NCBI GenBank assembly: GCA_020091685.1
Contig: CM034612.1
Location: forward strand, 28,621,403 to 28,685,402
Direction: 5' to 3'
DNA length: 64,000 nt
Source: Lutjanus erythropterus
Lineage: Eukaryota > Chordata > Actinopteri > Lutjaniformes > Lutjanidae
In this document: in pieces, positions 46,201 through 53,894 of the stretch
How the letters are laid out: every line of letters begins with the position of its first letter
Position numbering within the stretch: the stretch's first letter is position 1
The notes under the pieces: generated by a model
Told to the model about the DNA's origin: nothing
Databases searched by the model: none
What the model saw: only the letters and a program-made list of their open reading frames with translations
Position numbers and translations under genes: made by a program

Positions 46201-46923
46201 GCATTACAGTCTAACACATGTAGAGTGAAGCATGTATTATGTCCCACTTTGTTCTGTTACATGTCAAGTCATGCTGTAACATGTCCTTTTTTGTTATGCA
46301 ACTGTATGTCATATTATGTCATCTAGTATTGTTGTTTGACATCAGTTAATGGCTTATGATGCTGTATTAACATATTATTTCACGTCACTTTGTTTCCTTG
46401 TATTATGCCATACAATTGTCATGTCATTGCTAAGCTTAACGTGTCACCATGTCACACAATATGATATATAACACAGAATGTTTTTAAAATTCTCTGCAGA
46501 GTGTCACTTATGAAACGCCTGCAGCTACAGACACTCAAGTAAGTATTGTATCTATGAAAGTAGCCAATGAAACCTTGCCATGCTCCACATCAATAACCTA
46601 CTATCCAGAGCCTGAGTTCACCACCTTCACAACCACGAAGACGGGGAAAGATGTCCAAGTCACCATACAGGTAATGCAGATATTTTTTTAAGGCACACAT
46701 GCACAAATAAAGGACAAGAATGCACACAAGTCAGCACGTTTTCCTGTTGTCGTTTCAGAAAAAGGCAGACAAACTGGAGATGAGTCCAGACGATTTGCAA
46801 GTGTGGGGGATTCATGAAAAAAAAGAATACCCCTGCATCATGGAAGAGAAAGAAACCAACAACAAGACTGACTTTTTCATCTGTGAGATTAAAATGGTAG
46901 ATGTTCAGTTTCAGCAGTTAAAG
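32570..46923 (+). CDS. plxnc1: Plexin-C1, ectodomain exons (partial gene)
   Basis: Thirteen exons chain without a break for 533 codons: 32570-32692, 38188-38322, 38466-38566, 38643-38748, 38828-38984, 39160-39262, 40903-40978, 42777-42818, 42952-43085, 43654-43833, 45903-46008, 46500-46670, 46759-46923; all splice phases agree. Plexin-C1 is a cell-surface receptor for Sema7A acting in axon guidance and immune-cell adhesion. Visible in order: the last sema blade (FFIGTGDGQLIK), a PSI knot (DCWSAQDPYCVWC, CTFQDDC), a second PSI-like knot (CQQCIKAGCGWSQNSC) and IPT/TIG repeats. The order and motifs match vertebrate plexin-C1 rather than plexins A, B or D. The large first exon, the transmembrane helix and the cytoplasmic GAP domain are absent from the window. 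Confidence 0.88.
32705..34060 (-). mobile_element. Tc1/mariner relic in a plxnc1 intron
   Basis: On the minus strand DETKMELLVIR appears near 33440, a region of frame-broken catalytic core follows, and DLxPxENLWLDLKRAVHA-like coding lies near 33125-33080 (SVQ, stop, RICGWT in one frame), the usual PIENLW end of Tc1 transposases. The 3' terminal part continues to about 32705 with LSAVIVTHAST. The region 33480-34050 resembles the N-terminal and 5' part of the same element. Heavily mutated; ends are approximate. Confidence 0.65.
34061..35069. other. plxnc1 intron, no feature beyond a microsatellite
   Basis: It contains (TG)n at 34192-34229 followed by CT and GA tracts. Apparent Cys-Val ORFs here are translations of the repeat. 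Confidence 0.6.
34192..34229. repeat. (TG)n microsatellite
   Basis: About 18 uninterrupted TG units, then TCTCTC. Confidence 0.95.
35070..35445. repeat. Dispersed fish repeat with internal sub-repeats
   Basis: Imperfect units containing GAAATGCTTTGAAGTTCCTC, TTTGGTACAAACCTCTCC, GACTGAGATCAACTGATCAG and CAAGGTGACCTCAAAAAACA recur with about 75-80 base spacing. This pattern is common in fish introns. It has no coding capacity. Confidence 0.55.
35446..37989. other. plxnc1 intron, nothing assigned
   Basis: No exon-like open stretch. Sequence near 36000-36140 (CTACAAGTAAAAATTCTGCT) looks like a MITE remnant. The rest is plain intron. Confidence 0.5.
37990..38111 (-). repeat. Dispersed repeat, copy 2
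   Basis: Read on the minus strand it begins TTAAAGGTGCAGTAAACAAT and aligns with 12083-12181. The TTAAAGG start suggests a MITE using TTAA sites. Confidence 0.6.
38188..38322 (+). CDS. plxnc1: plxnc1 exon: end of sema domain
   Basis: TTGTCAG acceptor, GTAGGT donor, 45 codons, phase 0/0. It reads LAVDKNYHTTCPRVLYRANE... and corresponds to the last sema strands (TxNCPxVxYE in mammals). Confidence 0.88.
38466..38566 (+). CDS. plxnc1: plxnc1 exon: first PSI knot
   Basis: TTGTAG acceptor, GTCAGA donor, phase 0 to 2. SKCSTYTTVQDCWSAQDPYC then VWCGSKR has the Cys spacing of the plexin-semaphorin-integrin knot. Confidence 0.9.
38643..38748 (+). CDS. plxnc1: plxnc1 exon: end of PSI and linker
   Basis: CTCTAG acceptor, GTACAG donor, phase 2 to 0. 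CTFQDDCEDSDWLSI matches the CTFQxDC end of the plexin-C1 PSI. Confidence 0.88.
38828..38984 (+). CDS. plxnc1: plxnc1 exon: inter-PSI segment
   Basis: TTCTCAG acceptor, GTCAGT donor, phase 0 to 1. Contains KFTCNFIPSQLC and HCTCNLENSTLP, with paired cysteines as in the family. Confidence 0.85.
39160..39262 (+). CDS. plxnc1: plxnc1 exon: strand-rich segment before second PSI
   Basis: TTGACAG acceptor, GTAAGT donor, phase 1 to 2. ITVRFRLGTTQLTEELKISN then CPAI aligns with VMFSFGSW...FNFTNC of mammalian plexin-C1. Confidence 0.82.
39852..40372. mobile_element. MITE with TTAA duplication in a plxnc1 intron
   Basis: 521 bp bounded by TTAA (39848-39851 and 40373-40376). The ends are AGGGATAGCTCACCCCAAAA and, on the minus strand, AGGGATAGTTCATCCAAAAA; the inverted repeat runs about 45 bases into CATTATCTACTCACCCT. 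No ORF. This is an abundant fish MITE type. Confidence 0.88.
40903..40978 (+). CDS. plxnc1: plxnc1 exon: second PSI-like knot
   Basis: CTCTTCAG acceptor, GTAATT donor, phase 2 to 0. CQQCIKAGCGWSQNSCSW matches CPACVETGCAWC of plexin-C1, with the last Cys shifted. Confidence 0.86.
42777..42818 (+). CDS. plxnc1: plxnc1 micro-exon
   Basis: CTCCTGCAG acceptor, GTGAGT donor, 14 codons (DSVCHELESRMNFS), phase 0/0. Its size and phase allow it to be skipped without a frame change. Confidence 0.7.
42952..43085 (+). CDS. plxnc1: plxnc1 exon: first IPT/TIG
   Basis: GCGGTTAG acceptor, GTGAGT donor, phase 0 to 2. PEISSIFPSVVSFYGRNHAV then LTGRNLGHVTRV is the PxIxxIxPxxGxxxVxxxGxN pattern of an IPT fold. 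Confidence 0.88.
43654..43833 (+). CDS. plxnc1: plxnc1 exon: IPT segment
   Basis: CTGGTCAG acceptor, GTATGA donor, phase 2 to 2, 180 bases. Contains VKACVLLPDGSCHGNAKITY and LPSCTNITPSSSWI, aligned with CIQFDGGNCSS...HCSLIFPATTWI in mammals. Confidence 0.88.
43937..44081. repeat. Imperfect inverted repeat (hairpin/MITE) in a plxnc1 intron
   Basis: TGCATTTTGAGAATAAAGTC with AATGTTGAGAGTAAAGTT at 43937-43975 pairs with 44042-44081 (TTTATTCTCAACATTTCGAT...) with few mismatches around a loop of about 65 bases. Confidence 0.6.
44430..45480 (+). mobile_element. L1 3' ORF2 fragment in a plxnc1 intron
   Basis: After KYLGIMV-like coding near 44520, the open stretch 44561-44953 reads VKQDLQKWNHLKLSLAGRVQ, TIKMNILPRYLYLFQCLPIY and RNRSLGGLGLPNLLGYYWAA, standard L1 ORF2 C-terminal blocks. 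A further frame (45136-45300) with SYLYNLLSP continues. A GT/CG/CATC microsatellite (about 45314-45366) follows. Truncated at both ends. Confidence 0.85.
45903..46008 (+). CDS. plxnc1: plxnc1 exon: IPT segment
   Basis: CCTGCAG acceptor, GTGTGT donor, phase 2 to 0. GKRKITLEGTHMEFVEGVIH matches the GGQNITMMGRNFDVIDNLII stretch of mammalian plexin-C1. Confidence 0.85.
46040..46480. repeat. Degenerate low-complexity repeat in a plxnc1 intron
   Basis: Variants of CATGTCACATYATAT, GTTATG and TAACATTACATTA recur through the intron without a fixed period. Confidence 0.5.
46500..46670 (+). CDS. plxnc1: plxnc1 exon: IPT segment
   Basis: CTCTGCAG acceptor, GTAATG donor, 57 codons, phase 0/0. It reads VANETLPCSTSITYYPEPEF then TTFTTTKTGKDVQVTIQ; mammals have YREDPRFTGYRVESEVDTELEVKIQ. 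An internal CAA|GTAAGT at 46542 is a strong cryptic donor, but reading through it keeps the conserved sequence. Confidence 0.86.
46759..46923 (+). CDS. plxnc1: plxnc1 exon: last IPT
   Basis: GTTTCAG acceptor, GTAAAT donor, 55 codons, phase 0/0. KLEMSPDDLQVWGIHEKKEY then PCIMEEKET...DFFICEIKMV aligns with ISKKDIEITLFHGENGQLNC...TTILCKIKGI. Confidence 0.88.
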
Positions 46924-47136
46924 GTAAATCTCTGTCACACTACACCAACTTAGACAATGCAAATAGAAATAACATGCAAATGATATTGTGATAATAGTTA
47001 CAACAGTACAATCTATTATAAGTCCTCAGAAGTATTTTCATTTTGTGACCTGTGAAATTAATTTCAAATGTAATCTGATTATTGCTTTTGCACAGATAAT
47101 ATATGGAGAAAAGACAGTGCTGTTGTTGTTTTCCAG

Positions 47137-47161
47137 ATAACGTTTGGTGACAAGACAGTTA
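47137..47161 (+). CDS. plxnc1: plxnc1 exon start, cut by gap 2
   Basis: After TTTTCCAG the exon reads ITFGDKTV and then meets the Ns. The same exon is complete at 31888-31941. A second acceptor 41 bases upstream (CACAG at 47095) opens onto IIYGEKTVL, a near repeat of the exon start. Confidence 0.8.
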
Positions 47162-47661
47162 NNNNNNNNNNNNNNNNNNNNNNNNNNNNNNNNNNNNNNN
47201 NNNNNNNNNNNNNNNNNNNNNNNNNNNNNNNNNNNNNNNNNNNNNNNNNNNNNNNNNNNNNNNNNNNNNNNNNNNNNNNNNNNNNNNNNNNNNNNNNNNN
47301 NNNNNNNNNNNNNNNNNNNNNNNNNNNNNNNNNNNNNNNNNNNNNNNNNNNNNNNNNNNNNNNNNNNNNNNNNNNNNNNNNNNNNNNNNNNNNNNNNNNN
47401 NNNNNNNNNNNNNNNNNNNNNNNNNNNNNNNNNNNNNNNNNNNNNNNNNNNNNNNNNNNNNNNNNNNNNNNNNNNNNNNNNNNNNNNNNNNNNNNNNNNN
47501 NNNNNNNNNNNNNNNNNNNNNNNNNNNNNNNNNNNNNNNNNNNNNNNNNNNNNNNNNNNNNNNNNNNNNNNNNNNNNNNNNNNNNNNNNNNNNNNNNNNN
47601 NNNNNNNNNNNNNNNNNNNNNNNNNNNNNNNNNNNNNNNNNNNNNNNNNNNNNNNNNNNNN
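47162..47661. other. Assembly gap, 500 N
   Basis: Exactly 500 Ns, the same length as the first gap. Confidence 0.99.
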
Positions 47662-48237
47662 CCTTGTAGCTTTTGCGCATCTTCATAATTACAATGACCC
47701 AAAATCTCATGCCAAGTTTGCATGTCATGACATTGTTTACATTGGTCGACATTCAACTGAACAGTTGGCAAATAATACAAATTTCCACTCTCATGGATGT
47801 CAAACCTGCTACCATCGTTGGTAACCATGTGACTGTCTCCTTTCTTGAAGGTGATTGTCGCTCCTCCATTTGTTGCTCTTGCCACTGAAAAGATGTCATG
47901 TGGGTAGGAAGGTATGTACAGTGCATCCCGTAGTTGCGCTCTGTGCTGTCGTCCAGCGCTGTCTAGTAGATTTATCATCACTGTTCCTCTTTGCTGTGCC
48001 ATTGCACTGCATTTGGTGCTGTCAGCTAACTCCACTGAATGGGTCTCCAGCTGGAAGGTGTCATCAAAGCTTTTAAATTTTCCTATGTCATTCACGATGT
48101 GGGATGTTGCTTCTCCATCCACCATGATGCCTTTCATTTTTACGTTGTCTGGTGGTCTCCCATTCTTTGTGTGTTTAGCCTTGAAGAGATTATCTTGGTT
48201 GGAGTCAACACTTAACAGACTGCCTCAGTGATATAAA
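47662..48237 (-). mobile_element. Ty1/copia retrotransposon fragment (protease, GAG-pre-integrase)
   Basis: The minus strand from about 48230 is open: a linker, then the protease active-site region as IMVDGEATSHIVND, then QHRAQLRDALYIPSYPHDIF followed by SVARATNGGATI, and the pre-integrase block MQTWHEILGHCNYEDAQKL, which runs into the gap. The usual copia protease motif is D-S/T-G-A-T-S-H; here it reads D-G-E-A-T-S-H, which may have lost activity. No LTR is visible on the 48237 side, where an L2 element begins. Gag and the integrase and reverse-transcriptase parts are missing or in the gap. Confidence 0.85.
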
Positions 48238-49302
48238 CTGTTGGATGGCTCAGAACTTTCTTCAACATAACAACTCTAAATCAGAAATCATTCATCAATC
48301 ATTCCACCAAATTCCATTTCTTTCATCAAAATTAGTCGTGGTCCCCTATCCACAAATGTCACATCCTCTGCCAGAAACCTAGGACTCATTTTTGATTCTG
48401 ATCTCAGCTTCCATACTCACATCAATAAAGTTGTCCAGTCCTGTTTTCTCCATCTACGTACCATTTCAAGAATCAAGCCACTGCTCCCACACCCTGACCT
48501 GGAAACAGTCATCCACTCATTCATATTCTCCAGACTCGATTACTGTAATTCACTTCTTTCTGGCATCAACCAAAAATCACTCTCCTGCCTCCAACTGGTC
48601 CAGAACGCAGCAGCTAGGCTTCTTACTGGTTTCAACAGATGACATCACATCACCCCAGTCCTGGCTTCACTCCACTGGCTTCCTGTACGTTTTAGAATTG
48701 ATGTAAAGATTTTACTGATCACTTTTAAAGCCCATCATGGTCTGGCCCCTAGCTACATAGCTGAAATGTTAACCCCTTATGAGCCAATATGCAGCCTTAG
48801 ATCTTCGGGCGGGGCCCTCCTGGTTGTTCCAAAGTCGAGGCTTAAATCTAAAGGTGACTGTCCTTTCTCCGTCAGGGCCCCTTGACTTTGGAACGACCTG
48901 CCTGAGGAGATGAGGCTCACAGAATCAGTTACATCTTTTAAATTACTTCTTAAAACTAATTTTTATAGACTTCCTTTTATGTGATGTCGTCATCTCTTTT
49001 TAATATATTTAATTTTTATCCTTTAATTTTTATCCTTTTATTTGCACTTATTTATACTGACATTGCATGCTGTTGTCTTATTCCATTCCATTATTATTTA
49101 TACTGTCTTGACAACATCATATCATGTCTCTGTTATGTCCGCCATTTTCATTTTAATGTATTCTTAGTGTCTTATTTAGCTAGTTTTACTGTCCTTATCT
49201 TTTTTACAGTGTTGTGTTGTTTTTCTTTGTTATAGTGTCTTTGCTTGTATCTTGTTTGCTCCAACTTTAGCTTGCTCCTGTTTGGCCCTCTGTTGAGGAT
49301 TT
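48238..49302 (+). mobile_element. L2-clade LINE, 3' part of ORF2
   Basis: One plus-strand frame reads GLIFDSDLSFHTHINKVVQS, LLPHPDLETVIHSFIFSRLD, YCNSLLSGINQKSLSCLQLV then QNAAARLLTGF, and after a stop ITPVLASLHWLPVRFRIDVK and APSYIAEMLTPY. These are the post-catalytic blocks of L2/Maui elements. Stops in-frame and the missing 5' part show a dead truncated copy. The 3' UTR runs to the SINE. Confidence 0.88.
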
Positions 49303-49319
49303 GGAAAGTCACCAGATTT

Positions 49320-49510
49320 GGGGCGGCCCTATAGCTCAGTTGGTAGAGCGTCTGCCCCATGTACTGGGGCTGTTAGTCCTCTGCAGCGGCTGCTGGTTCG
49401 TCTCCGCCTGCGGCCCTTTGCTGCGTGTCACCCCCCCTCTCTTCACCCTGTTTCCTGTCTGCTCTTCAGCTGTCCTATCCATAAAGGCAAAAAAGCCCAA
49501 AAACAAAAAA
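49320..49510 (+). mobile_element. tRNA-derived SINE, better preserved copy
   Basis: Head GGGCGGCCCTATAGCTCAGT, TGGTAGAGCGTCTGCC (A box) and GCTGGTTCGTCTCC (B box), then a pyrimidine-rich body and a tail GGCAAAAAAGCCCAAAAAC. Flanking 17-base repeats GGAAAGTCACCAGATTT (49303-49319) and GGAAAGTTGCCAGATTT (49511-49527) are the target duplication. Same family as 6734-6949. Confidence 0.88.
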
Positions 49511-49527
49511 GGAAAGTTGCCAGATTT

Positions 49528-50703
49528 AGCGAGGAAAGTCACCAAGTTGGCAACACTGGAGAGGGGTGGAGAGAGATAACTAGTGCAAGGTCATCATGAT
49601 CTGCTAAAGTAACTAAAGTCAGAAGTATCCACTGATTTATGTCTGCAGAGCTTTCTGTGTGTTGCATCAGGAGGACTGGGTTTCAGGTCATTCACTATTA
49701 ATTTATTGCACCTTTTATCAGTTCAGTTAATATTATGCAACCGCTTTTTATGTTCTGAGAAGGATACTGTTGTCATCTCAAGATCCAAGAGTCTCAACTG
49801 ATCTTTGCCACATCAATTAATCATAAAAGTGCTTCAATAGCAGCAATTTCTGATGCAAAGTGTTAGCTTCCCATACTACTGTACAATGTGCTTTTTCCAG
49901 TACTATCAGTATGTTTGAGACACCGTGCTACATCTCACAGTAGAGCTGGGCTTTATAATATTGTGATCATACTGTCTCCTCCTGCTCTTAAAGGCTTAGA
50001 TTCAGGATTCAAGTGATACCATTTTCCAAACTTAAGGGGAAATTTACCATTTTTTATTTGGATGTTAGTTTTAATGGTAAATGTAATGAAGTGTAAATTG
50101 ACTGTAAGTGTAAATTGAACTAACAAACTCCTCAGCACTGTTGTATTGACAGAGAAAGCTGAGTTCTGCTGCTGCAAAATCTGGTGTTCTTCCTGCATCC
50201 AGTGACATCATAGTGATGTGTCCTGAGGTGTTAAGAAAGAACTACTAACTATTTCATTTTGGATATCTAGTTTACACTTTTGGGTAGCCAGGAGATGTGA
50301 AGCATGAGTGTTTTTGTCACCTAACACTATGTTTTGGCCCACAAAGTAATAGTTATGGATGCGTGTGTGACAAGCGTGCATGCAGTGCATCCTGGTACGT
50401 GCAGGAGAACTCACCCCTTATCAGGACATCCACTTGAAAAGGGGTGAATTTTCCCTTTAAGACCATCGGTGATTTTTACAATAGGAGACTTACTGTCTTA
50501 ATGAGAGAAAATATGAGAAGTGAGAGGAATAAGTAATCCTTAGTTGCATTGTATTACCAATAGGGAATAACTCAGACAAAAGGTGGATTTCTGTCATTAT
50601 AACCGAAGTATTGTCTGCTGTCCATGACCCAACTTCAAACCTGGAAGCTGTAAGTTGTGCCATGGCATGTGTTGTTTTACTGTTTATTTCACAGGCTACC
50701 CTG
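49528..50703. other. Intergenic, nothing assigned
   Basis: No exon-like or repeat-typical structure beyond a possible MITE remnant near 49950-50460 (ending TTTCCCTTTAAGAC). Confidence 0.5.
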
Positions 50704-50919
50704 TAAAGGCGGAGATATACTTGCTGTTTGATCATGCGTTCACGTAGACAACCGACTGCGTAGTGGAGCGAACTGCTCTTGACGCAGACGCTTGTCTACA
50801 CGTGTTACTGCAAAACACCACTAGAGGGCACAACAGAGAACTCAGACCATAAACCGGCCGTAAAAACAAAAGAAGAAGAAGAAAATAAATTCTGGTTGTA
50901 TGGAATGTAAACAGTAGAT

Positions 50920-52750
50920 ATGGCGACAGTTGAAGAGATTGGCATTTGGTTGATTCTGAGATTAAGGCAGAAAAAGCGACAGCGACGTGATCGTAGATGG
51001 TATGTGAGACCACTGAATCGAACAGGTCATGAAAATGGGGAGTTTTTTTCTCTTGTTCTGCCGATGCAAGATATTGACGATGAGAAACATCATCAGTATT
51101 TTCGCATGTCCACCAGGACTTTTGATGATTTGCTGCATCGGATTACCCCACTAATAACACACCACAGTACACACACGGAGCCAGTCAGTCCAGCAGAGCG
51201 GCTTGCTGTCACCCTCCGCTTTTTAACGACTGGCATCAGCTACCGAGCCTTGTCAGCAAGCTACAAACTTGGATCAGCGACAGTTGGGTGTGTAGTCAGA
51301 GAGGTGTGCAAAGCTATCTGGACAGCTCTCAAAAATAATGTTTTGGCGTATCCCAATGCAGAACAGTGGAAGCTCATCCAGAAGGATTTCAACTCTACGT
51401 GGAATTTCCCCAACTGCGTTGGAGCATTAGACGGTAAACATATCAGAGTCTGTGCCCCGGCCAAAAGTGGAAGCTCCATCCTGATGGCTGTATGTGATGC
51501 CAGGTACAGGTTCACAGTTGTGGACATCGGGGCATACGGCCGCGACAGTGATGCTGGGGTGTTTTCAAGGAGTGCCTTTGGATCCCAGCTTATCCAGGGC
51601 AAGCTTCCTCTGCCTCCTCCATCCGCTCTGCCCAGGAGTGATGTCTTGAGCCCCCCTGTCTTTGTCGCAGATGAAGCCTTTCCACTGAAGGTCAACCTAA
51701 TGCGACCATATTCAGGTGAGTGTGTATTACACAAATCAAGTATGAGCAGTGGTAGAGAAACTCTGTTACAAGCACTGCATTCAAAACCTTACTTCAATAA
51801 AAATACAAAAGTAAATATATTTAAAATGCCAAAAGTAAAATAGCAGAATGACCCATTTGAGAATGATATACATTATAGTACTGAATTATAATTACTGATG
51901 CATTAATGTGTTCAATCCACTATAATATCGTGGTCTGTAATGGTTGGGTTCATTTTAATTAATGTTTATACTGAATCTGCATTGAATTAATTAAAGTAAT
52001 TAAAGTTACCAAATAAATGTTGTGGCATAAAAAGTACAATAATTGCCATGGAAATGTAGTGGAGTATAAGTACAAAGTAACAGAAAATGAAAATACTCAA
52101 ATGAAGTAAAATTATACAAAACTGTACTGAAGTACTTGGGTAAATGTACTTAATTATATTCCACCACTGAATATGAAATTTAAAGTTGATTAATGAAATA
52201 ACTGGGCAATATTATCCTGTGTGTCATTCCTTGTTGAGATATTGACATACTTAATTTTATTAGGCCTGAAATGAATAAATGCAGTTAATCTCTATTCATT
52301 ATCTGTATAACAGGGACCAATCTCACAGCTGAACAGCGGGTCTACAACTACCGCCACTCCAGAGCAAGGCGGGTGGTTGAAAATGCCTTCGGCATTTTGG
52401 CTGCAAGGTGGAGAGTGTTTGGGAAGGCCATGGAGTGTTCTGTTGAGACCGCCGAAGACATCACAAAAGCATGTGTGGGTCTATACAATTACCTCTGTGG
52501 CATTGACCAACTCCAGGCAGACACTGCAAGGTACATCAACAGCACCTTGGTGGATGAAGGGGATGTCCAGGGAGAATGGAGGCAAGTAGTGGAGGGAGAC
52601 ACAAACCTCCTTGACCCAGGACGGCTCACTGCTGACCGGGCAACACGGCTGGGCATTGAGGTACGGAACAGCTTGAGGAGCTACTTCCAGACAGATGCAG
52701 GGAAGGTGGCCTTTCAGGACATTGTCCTCCAGCGAGGCACACTACATTAA
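50920..52750 (+). CDS. Harbinger transposase (HARBI1-like DDE nuclease)
   Basis: Two exons, 50920-51715 and 52314-52750, join in phase 1 (donor TTCAG|GTGAGT, acceptor TAACAG) into about 410 codons, close to the family length. The start is the first ATG of the frame (AGATATGGCGACAG). Visible blocks: FRMSTRTFDDLLHRI and RLAVTLRFLTTGISYRALSA (helical N-terminal part), FPNCVGALDGKHIRV (first catalytic Asp, about residue 170), VVDIGAYGRDSDAGVF (second Asp) and ARRVVENAFGILAARWRVF (Glu). It excises and inserts the element, normally with its DNA-binding partner. No stop or frameshift is seen, but KSGSSILMAV lacks the roughly ten residues (with NYK) that relatives have between SGS and the LMAV strand, so activity is doubtful. 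Confidence 0.9.
51747..52169. mobile_element. hAT-like MITE in the transposase intron
   Basis: 423 bp. Ends are CAGTGGTAGAGAAACTCTGT and, on the minus strand, CAGTGGTGGAATATAATTAA. Flanks AGTATGAG and AATATGAA agree at six of eight positions, as an old 8-bp duplication. Interior rich in AAGTAAAA/AGTACTT motifs. No ORF. Confidence 0.75.
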
Positions 52751-53894
52751 CACAATAGTAGTAGTCTGCTTGTGGTGTATATACTGTATATAATTTTTTG
52801 GAGTTAAATGTTTGTTAATAATACTTAATATTCTGTTATGTTAATACATTATTTCAAGAATTGTCTTATTAGCTTGTCATATTGGCAGAGATGTTCATTT
52901 GAGGCTGATACAATTCATTTTAAAGTTACATCCCCATTTATTCACCAGTATTTAAGGTAATCACTTAACTCAATTAGTATTGTATTGAACACAATGACTA
53001 TTATTCTTGTATTAATATAGAGAAGATATGTCACTTTAAGTGTAATAAATGTCAGTTCCCCTTTTCAGTGTATGACTTGTGTTTTCATGGTACAGATGGT
53101 TATACTTTTGTATGATTTCAATTATTCACTTTGATGCAGATGCTTGCACACTGCAGCAGGAGTGACTACTATATATATAGACCTATCAGATTAAAAATAT
53201 AAAATCTAAGAAATATAAAATGTAAAGTACTAAGTGTGTACAGCCCTGTAATTAGTACATTTTATATTTCTTAGATTTTATATTTTTAATCTCATAGGTA
53301 TATACATATTTTCTACTTTTTATCTTAATATTTATAAGTACTTATTGTCACTTTCTATCTGTACTGCTTGAGCTGCTGTGACAAGTGAACGTCCCCGGTG
53401 TGGGATCAGTAAAGTTCATCTTATCTTATCTTACTACTAGAGTGCTTGAAATTCACTCACTACTTATATTGAACTACAGCATGAAGTCATGCTTAACAAA
53501 GCAGCATCACTGCATTTAAAAAGAAGTTGATGACAAGAAGATATAAAATGTAAAATTTATTTAACAGCATTTTCTATATGTAAACAGTACACATGTGATG
53601 GAAAGATTAAAAACATTCATTGGGTCACCTGAGACCAAAAAAAGTGCTTAATTTCATATATACACATTTTCCAAAAATAAAAAGCAAGGTGCTACAAATC
53701 CTCTTCACATTCAGTAGGTAGGCAGTTTAACATCATAACATGTTAATAGTAACAACTTAAGAGCAACAGTGTCTGACTGAAAAGCAGGATTTCCAAACAT
53801 CTGGAGGTCAACAAACCAAATTAAAACTAGCAGAGGGGGCACAGTAGTGCAACTGTAACATCAAGGCAACCTTTGCTACAACTTGAACATGTGG
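52751..53894. other. Harbinger interior between the two genes
   Basis: Holds a strong hairpin (53181-53299) and a LINE-type tail (GTGGGATCAGTAAAGTTCAT then CTTATCTTATCTTA, about 53385-53430). Otherwise AT-rich 3' UTR of both genes. Confidence 0.6.
53181..53299. repeat. Near-perfect hairpin, 44-base arms
   Basis: Arm 53181-53224 and arm 53256-53299 are reverse complements with one mismatch; the inner 36 bases (53189-53224 with 53256-53291) pair perfectly. The loop is 31 bases. AT-rich, with no ORF. Confidence 0.92.

Noticed and set aside
51261..51734. 157-codon minus-strand frame opposite the Harbinger transposase
   Set aside because: It is a shadow of the conserved plus-strand coding sequence.
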